From contig CM076952.1 in the NCBI GenBank assembly GCA_039566865.1, positions 16,946,501 to 17,010,500 of the forward strand: a stretch of DNA of 64,000 bases. Direction: 5' to 3'. A model generated the notes under the pieces. That model did no database searches. It saw nothing but the letters and a program-made list of their open reading frames with translations, and had not been told where the DNA came from. Positions within the stretch are counted from its first letter, which is position 1. Each line of letters opens with the position of its first letter. Below are positions 42,101-52,400 of this stretch, piece by piece. Position numbers and translations under genes: made by a program. The stretch is from Aurelia coerulea (taxonomy: Eukaryota; Cnidaria; Scyphozoa; Semaeostomeae; Ulmaridae).

Positions 42101-42599
42101 ATAGCAACAGTAAACAAAACTTTCCTCATCCTTCAATTGTTTTCAGAAATGTCTGTTACTTGAAATTAAAAGCGATGGCACAACAACATTCATTTGACGA
42201 TTGAAAAGGCAACCTTACTGATTATAGGCCGAAATCATTTTGTACGGTGTGAAAGTCATTGAGGCTGCAAAGGATCATGGGGAGCACAGGGTCTTTAACT
42301 TGGCAGTTATATCTTTGAAACCCGTCACAGATGGCAATCATCCTCCCCTAAACAAGCGTTTTGGAAGCCAAGTATGGCACTTACTGCATTTTGACTCTCT
42401 CTTTGTCAGAGCCAGGAAGGTTTGTAGGCTCAACTTGTGTTCCAGATGGTTCCCCTTCAGCTGGCAAGTCCTTCTTTCCACCTGTATTTGTATCAATTTG
42501 CTGCTTCTGCTGGCTGGTAGATGCTGCACTGGATTGAGCTGTTTCATTGCCTGAATTTTGCAAGGTTGCATTCTCCACATCTTTTTTGTCCAGATCCAT
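39052..42599 (-). CDS. TAF11: TAF11, TFIID subunit (four exons, complete)
   Basis: Exons 42599-42385, 41526-41439, 40374-40275 and 39179-39052 splice with consistent phases into 176 residues. Residues 1-71 are a polar, low-complexity N-terminus rich in Gln, Ser, Thr and Glu. From about 72 the histone-fold begins: [50 protein letters not shown] and [14 protein letters not shown], ending [11 protein letters not shown]. These blocks are near-identical in spacing to animal TAF11, which pairs with TAF13 inside TFIID, the general factor that recognises core promoters for RNA polymerase II. Vertebrate TAF11 is about 210 residues; the shorter length is all in the disordered N-terminus. The gene looks intact. 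Confidence 0.95.
39180..40274 (-). other. TAF11: TAF11 intron 3
   Basis: About 1.1 kb, AT-rich, without recognisable repeats or additional exons. Confidence 0.6.
40275..40374 (-). CDS. TAF11: TAF11 exon 3 (central histone-fold helix)
   Basis: Acceptor TTTTGTAG and donor GAGG/GTAATT. Encodes [20 protein letters not shown] and [13 protein letters not shown], the most conserved TAF11 helix. Confidence 0.95.
40873..41299. mobile_element. MITE rich in GATCGCGATC palindromes, TAF11 intron 2
   Basis: The tips CCTCGTTTACAAAGAGC and GCTCTTTGTAAACGGGG are inverted and flanked by TA (40871-40872, 41300-41301). Inside, GATC-containing palindromes such as GGATCGCGATCC and GATCCGGATCGCAATCC recur many times. 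427 bp, non-coding. Confidence 0.8.
41439..41526 (-). CDS. TAF11: TAF11 exon 2 (first histone-fold helix)
   Basis: Acceptor GCCATAG and donor AGG/GTGAGA. Encodes [20 protein letters not shown] and SFPKAAIRR. Confidence 0.95.
42385..42599 (-). CDS. TAF11: TAF11 exon 1 (N-terminus)
   Basis: ATG at 42599-42597, donor TGCA/GTAAGT at 42384. Encodes [14 protein letters not shown] onwards to DKERVKM and two bases of the next codon. The region is disordered and little conserved, as in other TAF11 proteins. It is the only in-frame start before the histone-fold. Confidence 0.85.
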
Positions 42600-43501
42600 T
42601 TTGAATATGTGTTACTGCATTGCCAAAGTTATGTGGCTAATATTGTAAACAGAAGGTGACTGAATACAAAGAAAGACATGCACTAGATTGCTGTAGAGTA
42701 TTTCTTTTTGCATAAAGAACTTTTATATCCAACACAAATGACTTTCCAGTCTGGGTCATACAGTAAACGTAAATAATGGAAGAATTGTCACAAAATATTT
42801 TTGACCAATACTGGAACATTTCTAACAAAGAAATGCACATTTTTTCTTTTATAAGAAACTTGGATCAGGCCATAGCACTAAAAGTTTCCTACTTTTGCAT
42901 GAACTTTCTGCTTTTTAGCACTACAACTCTATTTGTTTCTTGTTTTGGTGCAAGAAATTTTTCTACAATTGCTTCAGATATGTTTTTGGGCATTTGAAAG
43001 AACATTTGTCACAAAAGATTTTTGCCAGGCTCAAATATAATTGCTGAAGAATAAAGGATTTTTTAACAACAATTTGCCATGATATTCTTGAATCTCGTGG
43101 CTTTTAAAAGTTTCTTAGTGCTTCTCAATCATGGTACTAAAGAGCCTTTTCAAATTTTCAGCTGTCCTGGTGCTAGTTTCTTATAAACCAATTTCATACT
43201 TTATAGGAAGAAACTTTCACGAGAAGACTCTTTTTGCGTTGTTCATGTTTTTGGCTGAAATCTGCCAAAGTTTATTCCACGCAATTTCCTAAAATGGGAA
43301 ATTCAGGAAAGTTTATTCCTGCAATATTTCCTTAGATAGATAAGCAAATATTTATGTAATCAGATATCTACAGTATATTCCTCTTCTCTAGCAATAAACC
43401 TTTCAAACTATCCTACTACAAACTACAAAGAGTATTTATGGACCATTTGGAAGAGTCATTGAAGAGTTGAGGAACATTACGTTCCATAGGTACTACTGGT
43501 C
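42600..43501. other. TAF11 upstream region
   Basis: Promoter and 5' UTR presumably lie here. AT-rich; no TATA box or repeat could be assigned with confidence. Confidence 0.4.
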
Positions 43502-43509
43502 GCCTTGAC

Positions 43510-43808
43510 CAGGACCGTCGAGAGGGGGGGTAGCCAGGGTAGTTACCAGGGGGCCCGGGGCCTTTGGGGGCCCGCAAGAAATAAGGTATGTATCTTTTCT
43601 TTGCTGTAGTTTTCTTTCGGGAACGATTTCAGGCCCGTTAGCCCATTGAGATTCTCAATAAAATCTAAAAGCAGCGTTTTAACAGTGTACAGAAGGGCGT
43701 GGCCCAAGGATAAAAGGGCGTGGTCTGAAAAATTTTCCGGCGCCTTCGGCGCCGGGGGCCCCCTTCCTGTCCTAGCCCTGGGGCCCGGCCCATCTCTCGA
43801 CGGCACTG
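43510..43808. mobile_element. hAT MITE (CAGGACCGTCGAGAG), exact 8-bp TSD
   Basis: The tips are CAGGACCGTCGAGAG and, in inverse, CAGTGCCGTCGAGAG. GCCTTGAC is exactly repeated at 43502-43509 and 43809-43816. Inner GC-rich tracts (GGGGGCCCG, CGCCTTCGGCGCCGGGG) create spurious proline- and glycine-rich frames on both strands. Confidence 0.9.
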
Positions 43809-43816
43809 GCCTTGAC

Positions 43817-44601
43817 TTAAGGAGGATTAGGATTTTAGGCCTCGCTTGCTTTGAAAAAATTGCTTGTAATTTTGTAAATCGTCTGTTAGTTACTTGATCT
43901 ACACATACGTAGACTTGATTGATCAATAAGCGAGTGACCTGACTGTCCTGCGATTCATCGAGGAACTGTTAGACGGTTTGGACTTGAAAGGTATTGGATT
44001 GCGTGGTTGTTGTATGGTTGGGGTATGGACAGTATAATTAATTGCTAAGCTAAGACCGGCCGCGACAACTAAAGCCGCCAAGCCAAGCATCATATAATAA
44101 CAAATCAGAGATACCAGAGACCAGAGGCAGAGATAACGCAAAGTAGAAAATAAATATACCATATATGATGATCACTTTGTATTATGCAGGGTCCAGGTTG
44201 TATGTGTCTTGGGTTTATAAAGCAAAAATGCAACACATGATTGTTCTGGTGAATTCCTTTCACTTCTCGTCTCTCGTCAACATCACAGAAGAAATCAAAA
44301 CATTATTTAGGCCCAAGCTTTGTTGAAGTTGTTGTTGTTGTTTGGTTCTTCTCTCCCCAGTCTCCCGCTTTGGTTCAAAATATGGGCAAATTTTGTAACC
44401 CTTGCAAAGACGCCGTACGGAAAACAGTTTTAGGGGGACGAAACTACAAATTTGAGGGCAAAACGATAGGAAAATAACAAATTTCGGCCATTTTCGAGAG
44501 GGCAGGAGGGGCGGTGCCCCCCCCCCGCGACCCCTCTCCGGCGTTCCTGAGTAGTAACATTAGCAACAGTTGCTTTTGAAAACATACCATGTCAAAACAA
44601 T
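43817..44601. other. Intergenic DNA
   Basis: No gene. A short GC-rich palindromic patch at 44500-44545 (GGCGGTGCCCCCCCCCCGCG) is likely the tip of a decayed MITE. Confidence 0.4.
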
Positions 44602-45113
44602 TACACGTATTTTCTTATAAGAAACCGCTTATAAAAAACGGTAGGCTCAATTTTTCGAAAGTTAATAAACAACCCCACCCTGAATTAGAAAGCTAACAAA
44701 CTACATATTGTAATTTGCAGTTTTAATTTTCCCAGCGCACTCAAAATGTTTTGACACTGTACAGTTATAGCAACTGTTTGGACATTGTTTTGAGTGCGAA
44801 TTATGTTATTTACTTGTTTAAGGGTCTGTTTCATCCAGCATGCCTTGCACGTGCCATCCCATGGTTGGCCTTTGTTGCCACCATTTTCATGGCCCATGAA
44901 AATGGCGGACAATAAAGGAAAACCAAGAGACTGCAAGGAATGCTGGATGAAACAGACCCTTTAATGGGAGCCCTCTTGACAAAGTTAAATTGACTCTACA
45001 CTTTCGGCATTAAAAATATGAGAAACACGTAAGAAACTTTTGGTAGCACAATGGCCAAAAAATAGAAACTGCCAACCAGCCCGAACATTAGTTTCTTATA
45101 AAAAATACGTGTA
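44602..45113. mobile_element. TACACGTATTTTC MITE, copy 1, with nested 140-bp element
   Basis: The tips TACACGTATTTTCTTATAAG and the inverse of GTTTCTTATAAAAAATACGT pair. Inner sequence GGTAGGCTCAATTTTTCGAA is shared with copy 2 (47248-47635). Copy 1 is split at 44821-44960 by an element with tips AGGGTCTGTTTCATCCAGCA. Confidence 0.8.
44821..44960. mobile_element. 140-bp MITE nested in copy 1
   Basis: AGGGTCTGTTTCATCCAGCA and its inverse TGCTGGATGAAACAGACCCT bound it. The flanks are TTTA on the left and TTAA on the right, so a TTAA-type target is possible but not certain. Copy 2 of the host at 47248-47635 lacks the insertion. Confidence 0.75.
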
Positions 45114-45123
45114 GCACTCGAAG

Positions 45124-45264
45124 TACCCTGGGTACCAGAGCCTCAAAATTAGAAAGAAATTGAAATTTGGAAAAGGAAGAGAGAAGGAAGAAAGAAACTT
45201 TCGTTCTTTACTTTTTTTTTTATTTTTTTATTCTATCATTTTTTGGCTCTGGTACCCAGGGTAC
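45124..45264. mobile_element. TACCCTGGGTACCAGAG MITE, exact 8-bp TSD
   Basis: The tips are TACCCTGGGTACCAGAGCC and the inverse of GGCTCTGGTACCCAGGGTA. ACTCGAAG is exactly repeated at 45116-45123 and 45265-45272. 141 bp. A sibling lies at 61730-61790. Confidence 0.9.
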
Positions 45265-45272
45265 ACTCGAAG

Positions 45273-46280
45273 ACAATCTGGTGCCCAGAGTATCGAAGTC
45301 GTGAAAAATGCCCTGAAATTGGTATGGCTTGGCTTTAAACTGTCGCGTTGTGGATGGTGGCAGATGCTTCTTACATGTGGACAGTGTGTCTTACGAAAAA
45401 GCTTTCATGGTGCCAAATTATTTTTTGGGGCTGTTTATCATTTCGTAATGAGATTTTGCACAAAGTGAGGGAGTTCTTACATTTGCTTGACAACTTTTTC
45501 AGAAGACCATTTTTTTCAGAAAAGCAACATAAAAACGAACTTTCTTGGAATATAGTCTCCTTTGATTTACTTAGTTTTCTACAACGACAATAAATAATTA
45601 TGATTCAACTTTACAACTTTTCGACAAAATAGATTTAAGTAGATTTCTGCCACAAACATTTTACTGAAAATAAATTCAAAGTCTGATGCAAACAGAAACT
45701 AAGATGTACAGTATTAGCTAGCTATCATAGTCAGAACCAATAACAATTTGCGTGTATATATGATTACACCTTTGTCATAAAAGAAAAAGAATGTCTTTAT
45801 CGAAAAAGGGATATATTACAAATTGTACAAGTATTCTTTTACAAGAAATTAAGAATTTGAGCCAGTACTGAAAGTTTCATATAATTGTCAGGTTCTGAGT
45901 ACTCAAAGTTTCGTACGAGTTTCTAAAGAGTTCCATGGCAATCTTAATATTTACTTCCTGTGCCCTCGTTAACGTGAAATTTCTATTCAAGTACTGTCCG
46001 AGTAATATACTACAAGTGAAAACAAAAGTAGAAATGTGCTAAGGTTTCCTTGACTAAAATGAATAGTTGCTTGAATGACTTTTCCTAGAATTGGTGTTCG
46101 TCAAGTTTTTAGCAATCTCCGAATTAAATTTCTTGAAGCAGTTTCTTATGAAAAAAACTAGTAGGTCGTGTGAAAAGATCTCGGTTGGCATTTATCCCAT
46201 AGGCTTTCAGGGCATAGTCTGTTCATAATCTTGTAGGTCATGACATTCCGATCGTAACGGAGAAGATTTTCTACGTTTAA
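45273..46280. other. Intergenic DNA
   Basis: No gene or repeat structure identified. Confidence 0.4.
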
Positions 46281-46289
46281 CCAGGAAGC

Positions 46290-47128
46290 TAGCCTGCGTG
46301 CAGACTTTACTTTCTACTGCGAAGGAGAGCCTATGAGGATCTTGTAAAGTCTGCGAATTAGCGCCCATTATCGAGTTCTGAATAAAAAGTTTCTCCTGCG
46401 AAGAGGAGCTCAATCTTGCGCAATAAATTGACACCTCCAACAGGAAGGAAGAATAATCCCTATTATGCGAAGGGAATCCCATCCCATCCACACAACTTCA
46501 GAGCCTGCAAACTGCAGAGTTAATAGGCATGAAAGACTCACCAGTGATTCAAGAACCCCACTTGCTGACACATGTCTAAGCTAAGGGTACTACCAACACA
46601 CCATTACCCATCTTTCATGATCAGCTCATCAACTGAAAGTTTAGGCCTAGCCTGAAGTAAACATTCTGTCCTCGGAGCGGAGAAACTTTCAAAGAATTGC
46701 CTCATGATCGTTGTAGACTTCCTTCACCTTGAGAATATGCTTGACTGTTATAATTCCTTTCAAAGCAAAGTTTCATCCCAAGATATCAAGTCCCGAAGAC
46801 AGGCAAACTGGGCGGCCCACTTCATCATCGGCGAACTCGTTTACCACGCACAGCAACTTCCTCAATTTTGAATTTACGAAAACGGTTTCGCGTTGTGTCG
46901 CAAACAATAACCACAAAGGGTTGTGAAAAACGTGACGATCCTGTCGGCTTTTGATTGGGTCCTTAGAATTTCAAACTAGATACTGATTGGCTAACAGACA
47001 ATAGCCGGACAAAGGCGAGTATCATTGCGTAAGATCTCAGAACTCAATAATGGGCGCTAATTCGCAGACTTTACAAGATCCGCCTTGGCTCTCCTTCGCA
47101 GTGGAAAGTAAAGTCTGCACGCAGGCTA
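46290..47128. mobile_element. TAGCCTGCGTGCAG element with exact 9-bp TSD
   Basis: Tips TAGCCTGCGTGCAGACTTTA and its inverse. The TIRs run about 95 bp (to GGGCGCTAATTCGCAGAC near 46360 and 47050). CCAGGAAGC is exactly duplicated at 46281-46289 and 47129-47137. A 9-bp duplication suggests a Mutator-like origin. The 650-bp centre is non-coding. Confidence 0.85.
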
Positions 47129-47247
47129 CCAGGAAGCCGGAGCCGACCAGATATCTTTTGTTCTTAGAAGACTGGAAAATCCATTCCTATCTGCCAAAGC
47201 GAAAAGTGTGCGGATAAATAACGTGTATAGCTCCTCTCAACATAATA

Positions 47248-47635
47248 CTCTCATTTTTTGTAAGAAACTGCTTATAAGAAGCGGTAGGCTCAATTTTTCG
47301 AAAGCTAAGAAACAACCCTACCTGAATTGAAAAAAGCTAAGAAACTTCTGCAATTTTCAGTTTTAATTTTCCTATCACACTCAAAAATATTTTGACATTG
47401 TGCAGTTAAAGCAACTTTTTGGACATTATTTTGAGTGCGAATCATGTTATTTACTCGTTTTGAGATTTTACTAAGTAATTTGGAAACCCTTTGGACAAGA
47501 CAAAATCAAATCTAAACTTCCGGCAATAAAAATATAAGAAACACGTCAGAAACTTGTGGTAGCAAAATGGCCCAAAAATTTAAGAAACTGCCTACCAGCC
47601 CCGGACCTTAGTTTCTTATAAAAAAAATGAGTGTA
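47248..47635. mobile_element. TACAC...TATAAGAAAC MITE, copy 2
   Basis: Tips TACTCTCATTTTTTGTAAG and the inverse of CTTATAAAAAAAATGAGTGTA-like sequence. Uninterrupted homolog of 44602-45113. Its right tip abuts a LINE reverse-transcriptase fragment. Confidence 0.75.
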
Positions 47636-48300
47636 TTTTAGGGGTAGCACAAGGATCAGTGCTAGGGCCTATGATGATTTATTCTTTTTCATAAAGCAAG
47701 TGACTGTGTACAAATATGCTGATGATGATACGCTAGCTTACTTTTCTGAGTCATTGCCGGATCTTGTTGAGGTTTTAGAAAAGGAAGTAGGCAAAGCCCT
47801 TCTTGGCTCGATCAAAATGAAATTATTTCTAACCCTGACAAACTGCATGCACTCTTCGTTAAAAAAGACAACACAAATACTTCTGGGATAAATCTTGACT
47901 TTCTGGGACAATCTATCCAGTCTGCAGAGACTGTAAAACTCCTTGGTGTAACACTGGATTACAAATTGAACTTTGATCTACATACATCAAACATTTACAA
48001 GAACGCTGCATCGCAACTAAACGTCCTGAAACAACTTATGTTCTTCATTGGTTTTGCTGAGAAGGAAATCTTAGTCCAGAGTTTTGTAAACTCCAAATTT
48101 AACTACTGTCCTTTGGTTTGGTATTTTCGTCATCCAAACCGTTACAGAAAATCGAAAAAATACAAGAACGCGCGCTGAGATGTCTGCATAATGATCATGC
48201 AAGGGATCGCTCATTATTTATTGCCTGGGAGGGGGTGCCAAGTTTTTACCTACTACAAGAGAGGGGGACGAAAAATAACGCATATTTTATGAAAGGGGTA
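47636..48300 (+). pseudogene. LINE reverse transcriptase fragment
   Basis: Starts inside RT with GVAQGSVLGPM (conserved block before the YxDD box). A small deletion and frame change follow, then YKYADDDTLAYFSESLP with the catalytic YADD. Later come VKLLGVTLDYKLNFDLH, NVLKQLMFF and LVQSFVNSKFNYCPLVW. At least three frameshifts. It begins right at the MITE tip and fades after 48300. Confidence 0.75.
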
Positions 48301-49237
48301 TGAAAATAGTTGGAGATAATGGAGATAATGTAGGCCTAAGTCTCGTAGAGTTCTAAAAGGCTATCTCTTCAGGAAGTAAGTTCACTTCTATCTAATACTA
48401 GTTCATCCTTAATTTCGCATCTTGAAATAATATTTTTCTCTCACATACCAGCAGCTGTGACAATGTAAATCTTCATGCAGTTGAAATCAAGACAGTATAG
48501 TACTCTTACCATACATACATACATGTACTTGTAGGGGGCTGAAAATGTTTCTGCAATATTTGAGGGTGCACCAACATTGTCAGGAGAACCATAGAGGGGT
48601 TACGAAAATTCCACCGAACGTTTGTAAACGTTTTCCACCCCTTCCCCAGCAAGAACTAATGACCGGTCCCTAAGCTCCTATAAAGAACTACTTCTCAAAT
48701 CAAATAGATGCACAATGCTCGTCGGTCGTCAAAGAATACTTTGTATTGAGATTTTCAAAACATCAAAAAGCTGATTCCAGCATTCATGAATGATATCTTT
48801 AGCTTTAGGATTTTAAATTATTCGTTGCGAAATTCAAGCAATTTGAATCATTTTCCCCGTTTACACCGTACCGGTATATTTTTGGATCCGCAACGAAAGT
48901 GTAACGGTCCATTAGGTGACAAATATCGCGCGACACGACAAACATTGTGCGAAAAATGTCGAGAAAAGCTTGTCGCGAGAAAGTAGTAGACTCCAACTAC
49001 ATTTCTACAGGGCGAAAAAAGATTTTCTCCCAAGGAAGTTAAGACTCTAAATACGTCGCGTCGCACAATATTTTTCGCCTAGTGGAAAACCAACTTTACA
49101 CCTTTGTTCTTTCTGTCCACAGAAGGGGTTTTCTTTGGAGCAGTGTAAGCGCTCTTGAACTGGAACAACTTTGTAGCGGACATCAAGTCAGCTCTGTGTA
49201 TGACAGCGTGTCTTGCTGCTTGCAGCTTCGTCATTTC
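48301..49237. other. Intergenic DNA
   Basis: TACATACATACATG at 48513 may be a LINE tail. AGGGGGCTGAAAATG near 48533 and the GTTTTCCACCCCTTCC near 48631 resemble the G-rich repeat at 10060. No gene. Confidence 0.4.
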
Positions 49238-49425
49238 TTACGAGGAGGCGTTAGAATTGCCGTTTTTATTTGGTATTTCTTTGATCGCATTTTGACATGA
49301 TGATAATCGTTTTCGCAACTGGGATGCTTCATCGTCACATTTGCGTCTCTTGCCATACAACAGATCCACTTCTTGGTTAATTTTCTCAATCTCGCTTCTT
49401 TTGTATCGAATTTGTGTATCCAGGT
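49238..49425 (-). CDS. Ankyrin/coiled-coil gene exon 5 (last)
   Basis: Acceptor TTCCTTAG. 62 codons to TAA at 49238-49240. Encodes DLDTQIRYKRSEIEKINQEV, then a KRRKCDDEASQLRKRL helix and a polar Asn-rich end. Confidence 0.85.
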
Positions 49426-52400
49426 CTAAGGAAGAGGAAAGTATTTATTAGGAAGTTCAAGATTAGGATAGTTCAGGAAAATTCAACAATTAAAACGACA
49501 TGACAAAAGTTGGACTTCAACCCGCAACCATTGGCAAGGAACGTCAAAGCAGGAAAGCGACTCGATTTTAGAAGGAAAAATAAGCAATTAGAATGAACCA
49601 AGTGAGCATCACACCAGCGATCAGTAACTATCAAAGTCAATGTATTACAGTGTAATATATTGATCATAATTGGGCTACCACAATTGGAGAATATAAATGT
49701 GTCCCTATGCCTGGGATCGAACTCGGGGTCTTCATGTCAAAAGTTTCTCCAACAATTTCACTGCGCCATTCAACCGCAATGAAATGTTGTAGAAATCTGA
49801 AGGCATTCAGATCCCTGGTCCTACATCACGAGAGAAGTGATTTGTTTGTTTCTTTGTGTTTCGGCATTAAGCCTTCATCAGAGCCATGCATACGTACATA
49901 AAATCATTCGGTATTACAGTGTAGGTATCTGCAAATAAAAAAACACTGTCTGCAATTTTATCCTATTGTCTACAAACAATAAACGATTATTGAAGCCATG
50001 GTCATTATGTAAATCGAGAAAAAGTGAACTACTTAACTTGAATTATAAAATTGTTTAGACGTTAAAGAGCCAGTAGTTTGCAAACTATTCGTCACAGCTA
50101 AGATGTAAAATTAGATCAACAAACTTAATAAGTGCATATCGGTTTCGGGTCTCAGAATCGGAGGTATCATTCTCGGGCATCCTTCAAACCAGGCCTTATA
50201 CCTTTGATCACATTTGATGACCTACCTTTTGCCTGCTGTTGCATCTTCTTTAGTTGCGCCTCGTCTCTGCTTTTAGCTCTGACCAATAATGACGAAACTT
50301 CAGTAAGAAGGCCAGCTTCTTGTAAATGTTTTAACAACGCAGAATTGGCAGCTACTGTAGAGAGAAGCATATTATAATTCTTATCTATATCATATAAAGA
50401 TACAGTGCAAAGGGACGCATTCTTGGGTTATAAAACTCCCACCATACCGGTCATATTTACATTAGTGATAGAAAGTTTACTGACAAACTTGAAATTTGAA
50501 AAAAATTTCTGTTCTTCACTCCGTGCAACAAATATCAGATCCCGAAGATGAACAATCGACTTTTAAACCAAATCATTAGCATATTTTTAGTATTTTCTCT
50601 GCAGGGAATGTGGTAAATAACACTAGTATACGAACACCCTATGAACTCGAAGACAAGCAAAGGACTAAACCAAAACTAGGACATGTTGGACAAAATTGCA
50701 TAATGTGCACCGAAGCATATCATTAAATTGCTCACCTAACCTGCAAATCAAAGGGATTCCTTTGGTGACTCACTGAAAAAGTTGTCATTAAATAATTGTG
50801 GCTGAAGTAATTCTCTAATTAAGCTACATCTGCGGGAGACTTGTCTTTCTGAATCAATCAAATTTTGCAAAGGGCCATATCATTCATTAAGTCAGGTTGG
50901 GTTGATAGAGAGACCCATCAAGCTGTATTAGACCAAACTCACCGTTGCACAGTGATCTCCTCCTCTTAAATTGCTAATAACGACTTTTTTCATAGACCTC
51001 AAAGGACGCTCCTAATTGATATTATTTTCGTCGGCATGCTTAGCGACGTATACATCTACAAGTTGAGATAGATGAACAGACCAGGACTGGTACCAAAAGT
51101 CCATTGGAAATGATGTAAATTTCAACTTACCATCGTCGAGTAAAGCAGAAGCGTCCATGCCATCCAATGACTTCTCTTGCAATTCTCCATTATTTGAGCT
51201 GGACGACTAAAAAAAGAAATAATTACAAATCAAAGGATAGCCCATAAATATTTCTTCAAAAGCTCAGTGGTTTCAGAAAACTAAGAATATTTCTGATGTC
51301 GTGCAAATTCCTCGTCGCATCCACAAAAATTTTTTTTTAACTTTATTGAAATTTTGCCGAAATGATGGCAGAAACTTTCCTTTCCAAGGTATTAACGTTG
51401 CTAGGCATCAACGCCAAAGCTCTATTTAGCCTTCATCTCTAACAGCCCCTTCTATTTAGGCACAATTTACATAAGCTCCATTTTCTACCAAGTCTCCCTC
51501 GCTGGTATCCAATGCAAAAAGTTATCAAACGTTTTCTAATAATTCAAATGTTGATTTTCCCATGGTTTTGAATCAAGAACTGCATTTAGGTGTGCATGTG
51601 ACTCACGAAATTTAATGTTGATACCAAAAAATATGCAGTAAAAGACCGAAAAAGCTCTCTCCTATAGCCTTGCTTTTCATTTCATAACTAACCCCCTTCT
51701 CTAACAAGCTGCCTCCTTTTAAAGCCTCCATTGGAGTCTCTGATGTTAAATAACCCCTTTAATACAGCTTTTACGCTACGCAATTCAATTTGAGATACAT
51801 ACATCCTCGTTTGGCGAAGTTGGTTCTTGCTTGACAGATAAAGGAGACGTGCTATCTCTGTCTTTCTTTTCGATACTTCTCGGTGTGCTTCTTCCCCTGT
51901 TCGGTGTTCCGTTTCCATTCCCATTTTCTATGGCATGAACGACAGTGCAGCTCTCGTTACTGCTTGGTCGTGCGGGGCTCCTGCCGTGCGGCACTGCCAT
52001 AGAATAAGGGTGTTGTGGTACTTTATGATGATTTGGTGTGTCTTTTAGATGTGCTGTTAACGGTTTTGAAGGCGTTATCTGGAAGAAGAAGCAAATACTT
52101 TAGTGTTTCTCTATTCCCTTAGGCATAAAAAAGACGACTTTAAAGAAGACTCAAAATTTCTGTCATTCCCTGGATATTGCTTGTACGAATCCAGGAATGC
52201 TACCATCATCATCTTTCTATTTTTCCTTGTGGGCGCTCCAACTGAAGTTTGAATTAGGTCTTGTACCCATATCTGCCACCACAGACTAAAAACCCACCCA
52301 TTTCTAGGAAAATGACCATGCTGAAAAGCAACACGTCCAGTAGTAGCTTGAAAAATCATCCCCCTCCCCCTCGGGCTCTCTTCGGGAATTAGAAACTGTT

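Noticed and set aside
43543..43926. 127-residue Pro/Gly/Arg-rich frame on -
   Set aside because: Most of it is the GC-rich inside of a hAT MITE with exact 8-bp target duplication.
46207..46491. 94-residue frame on - near TAGCCTGCGTGCAG
   Set aside because: Overlaps the left terminal repeat of the element at 46290-47128; the same peptide segments appear inverted at the other end.
49700..49790. Functional tRNA gene on -
   Set aside because: A/B boxes are approximate and no paired acceptor stem could be drawn.
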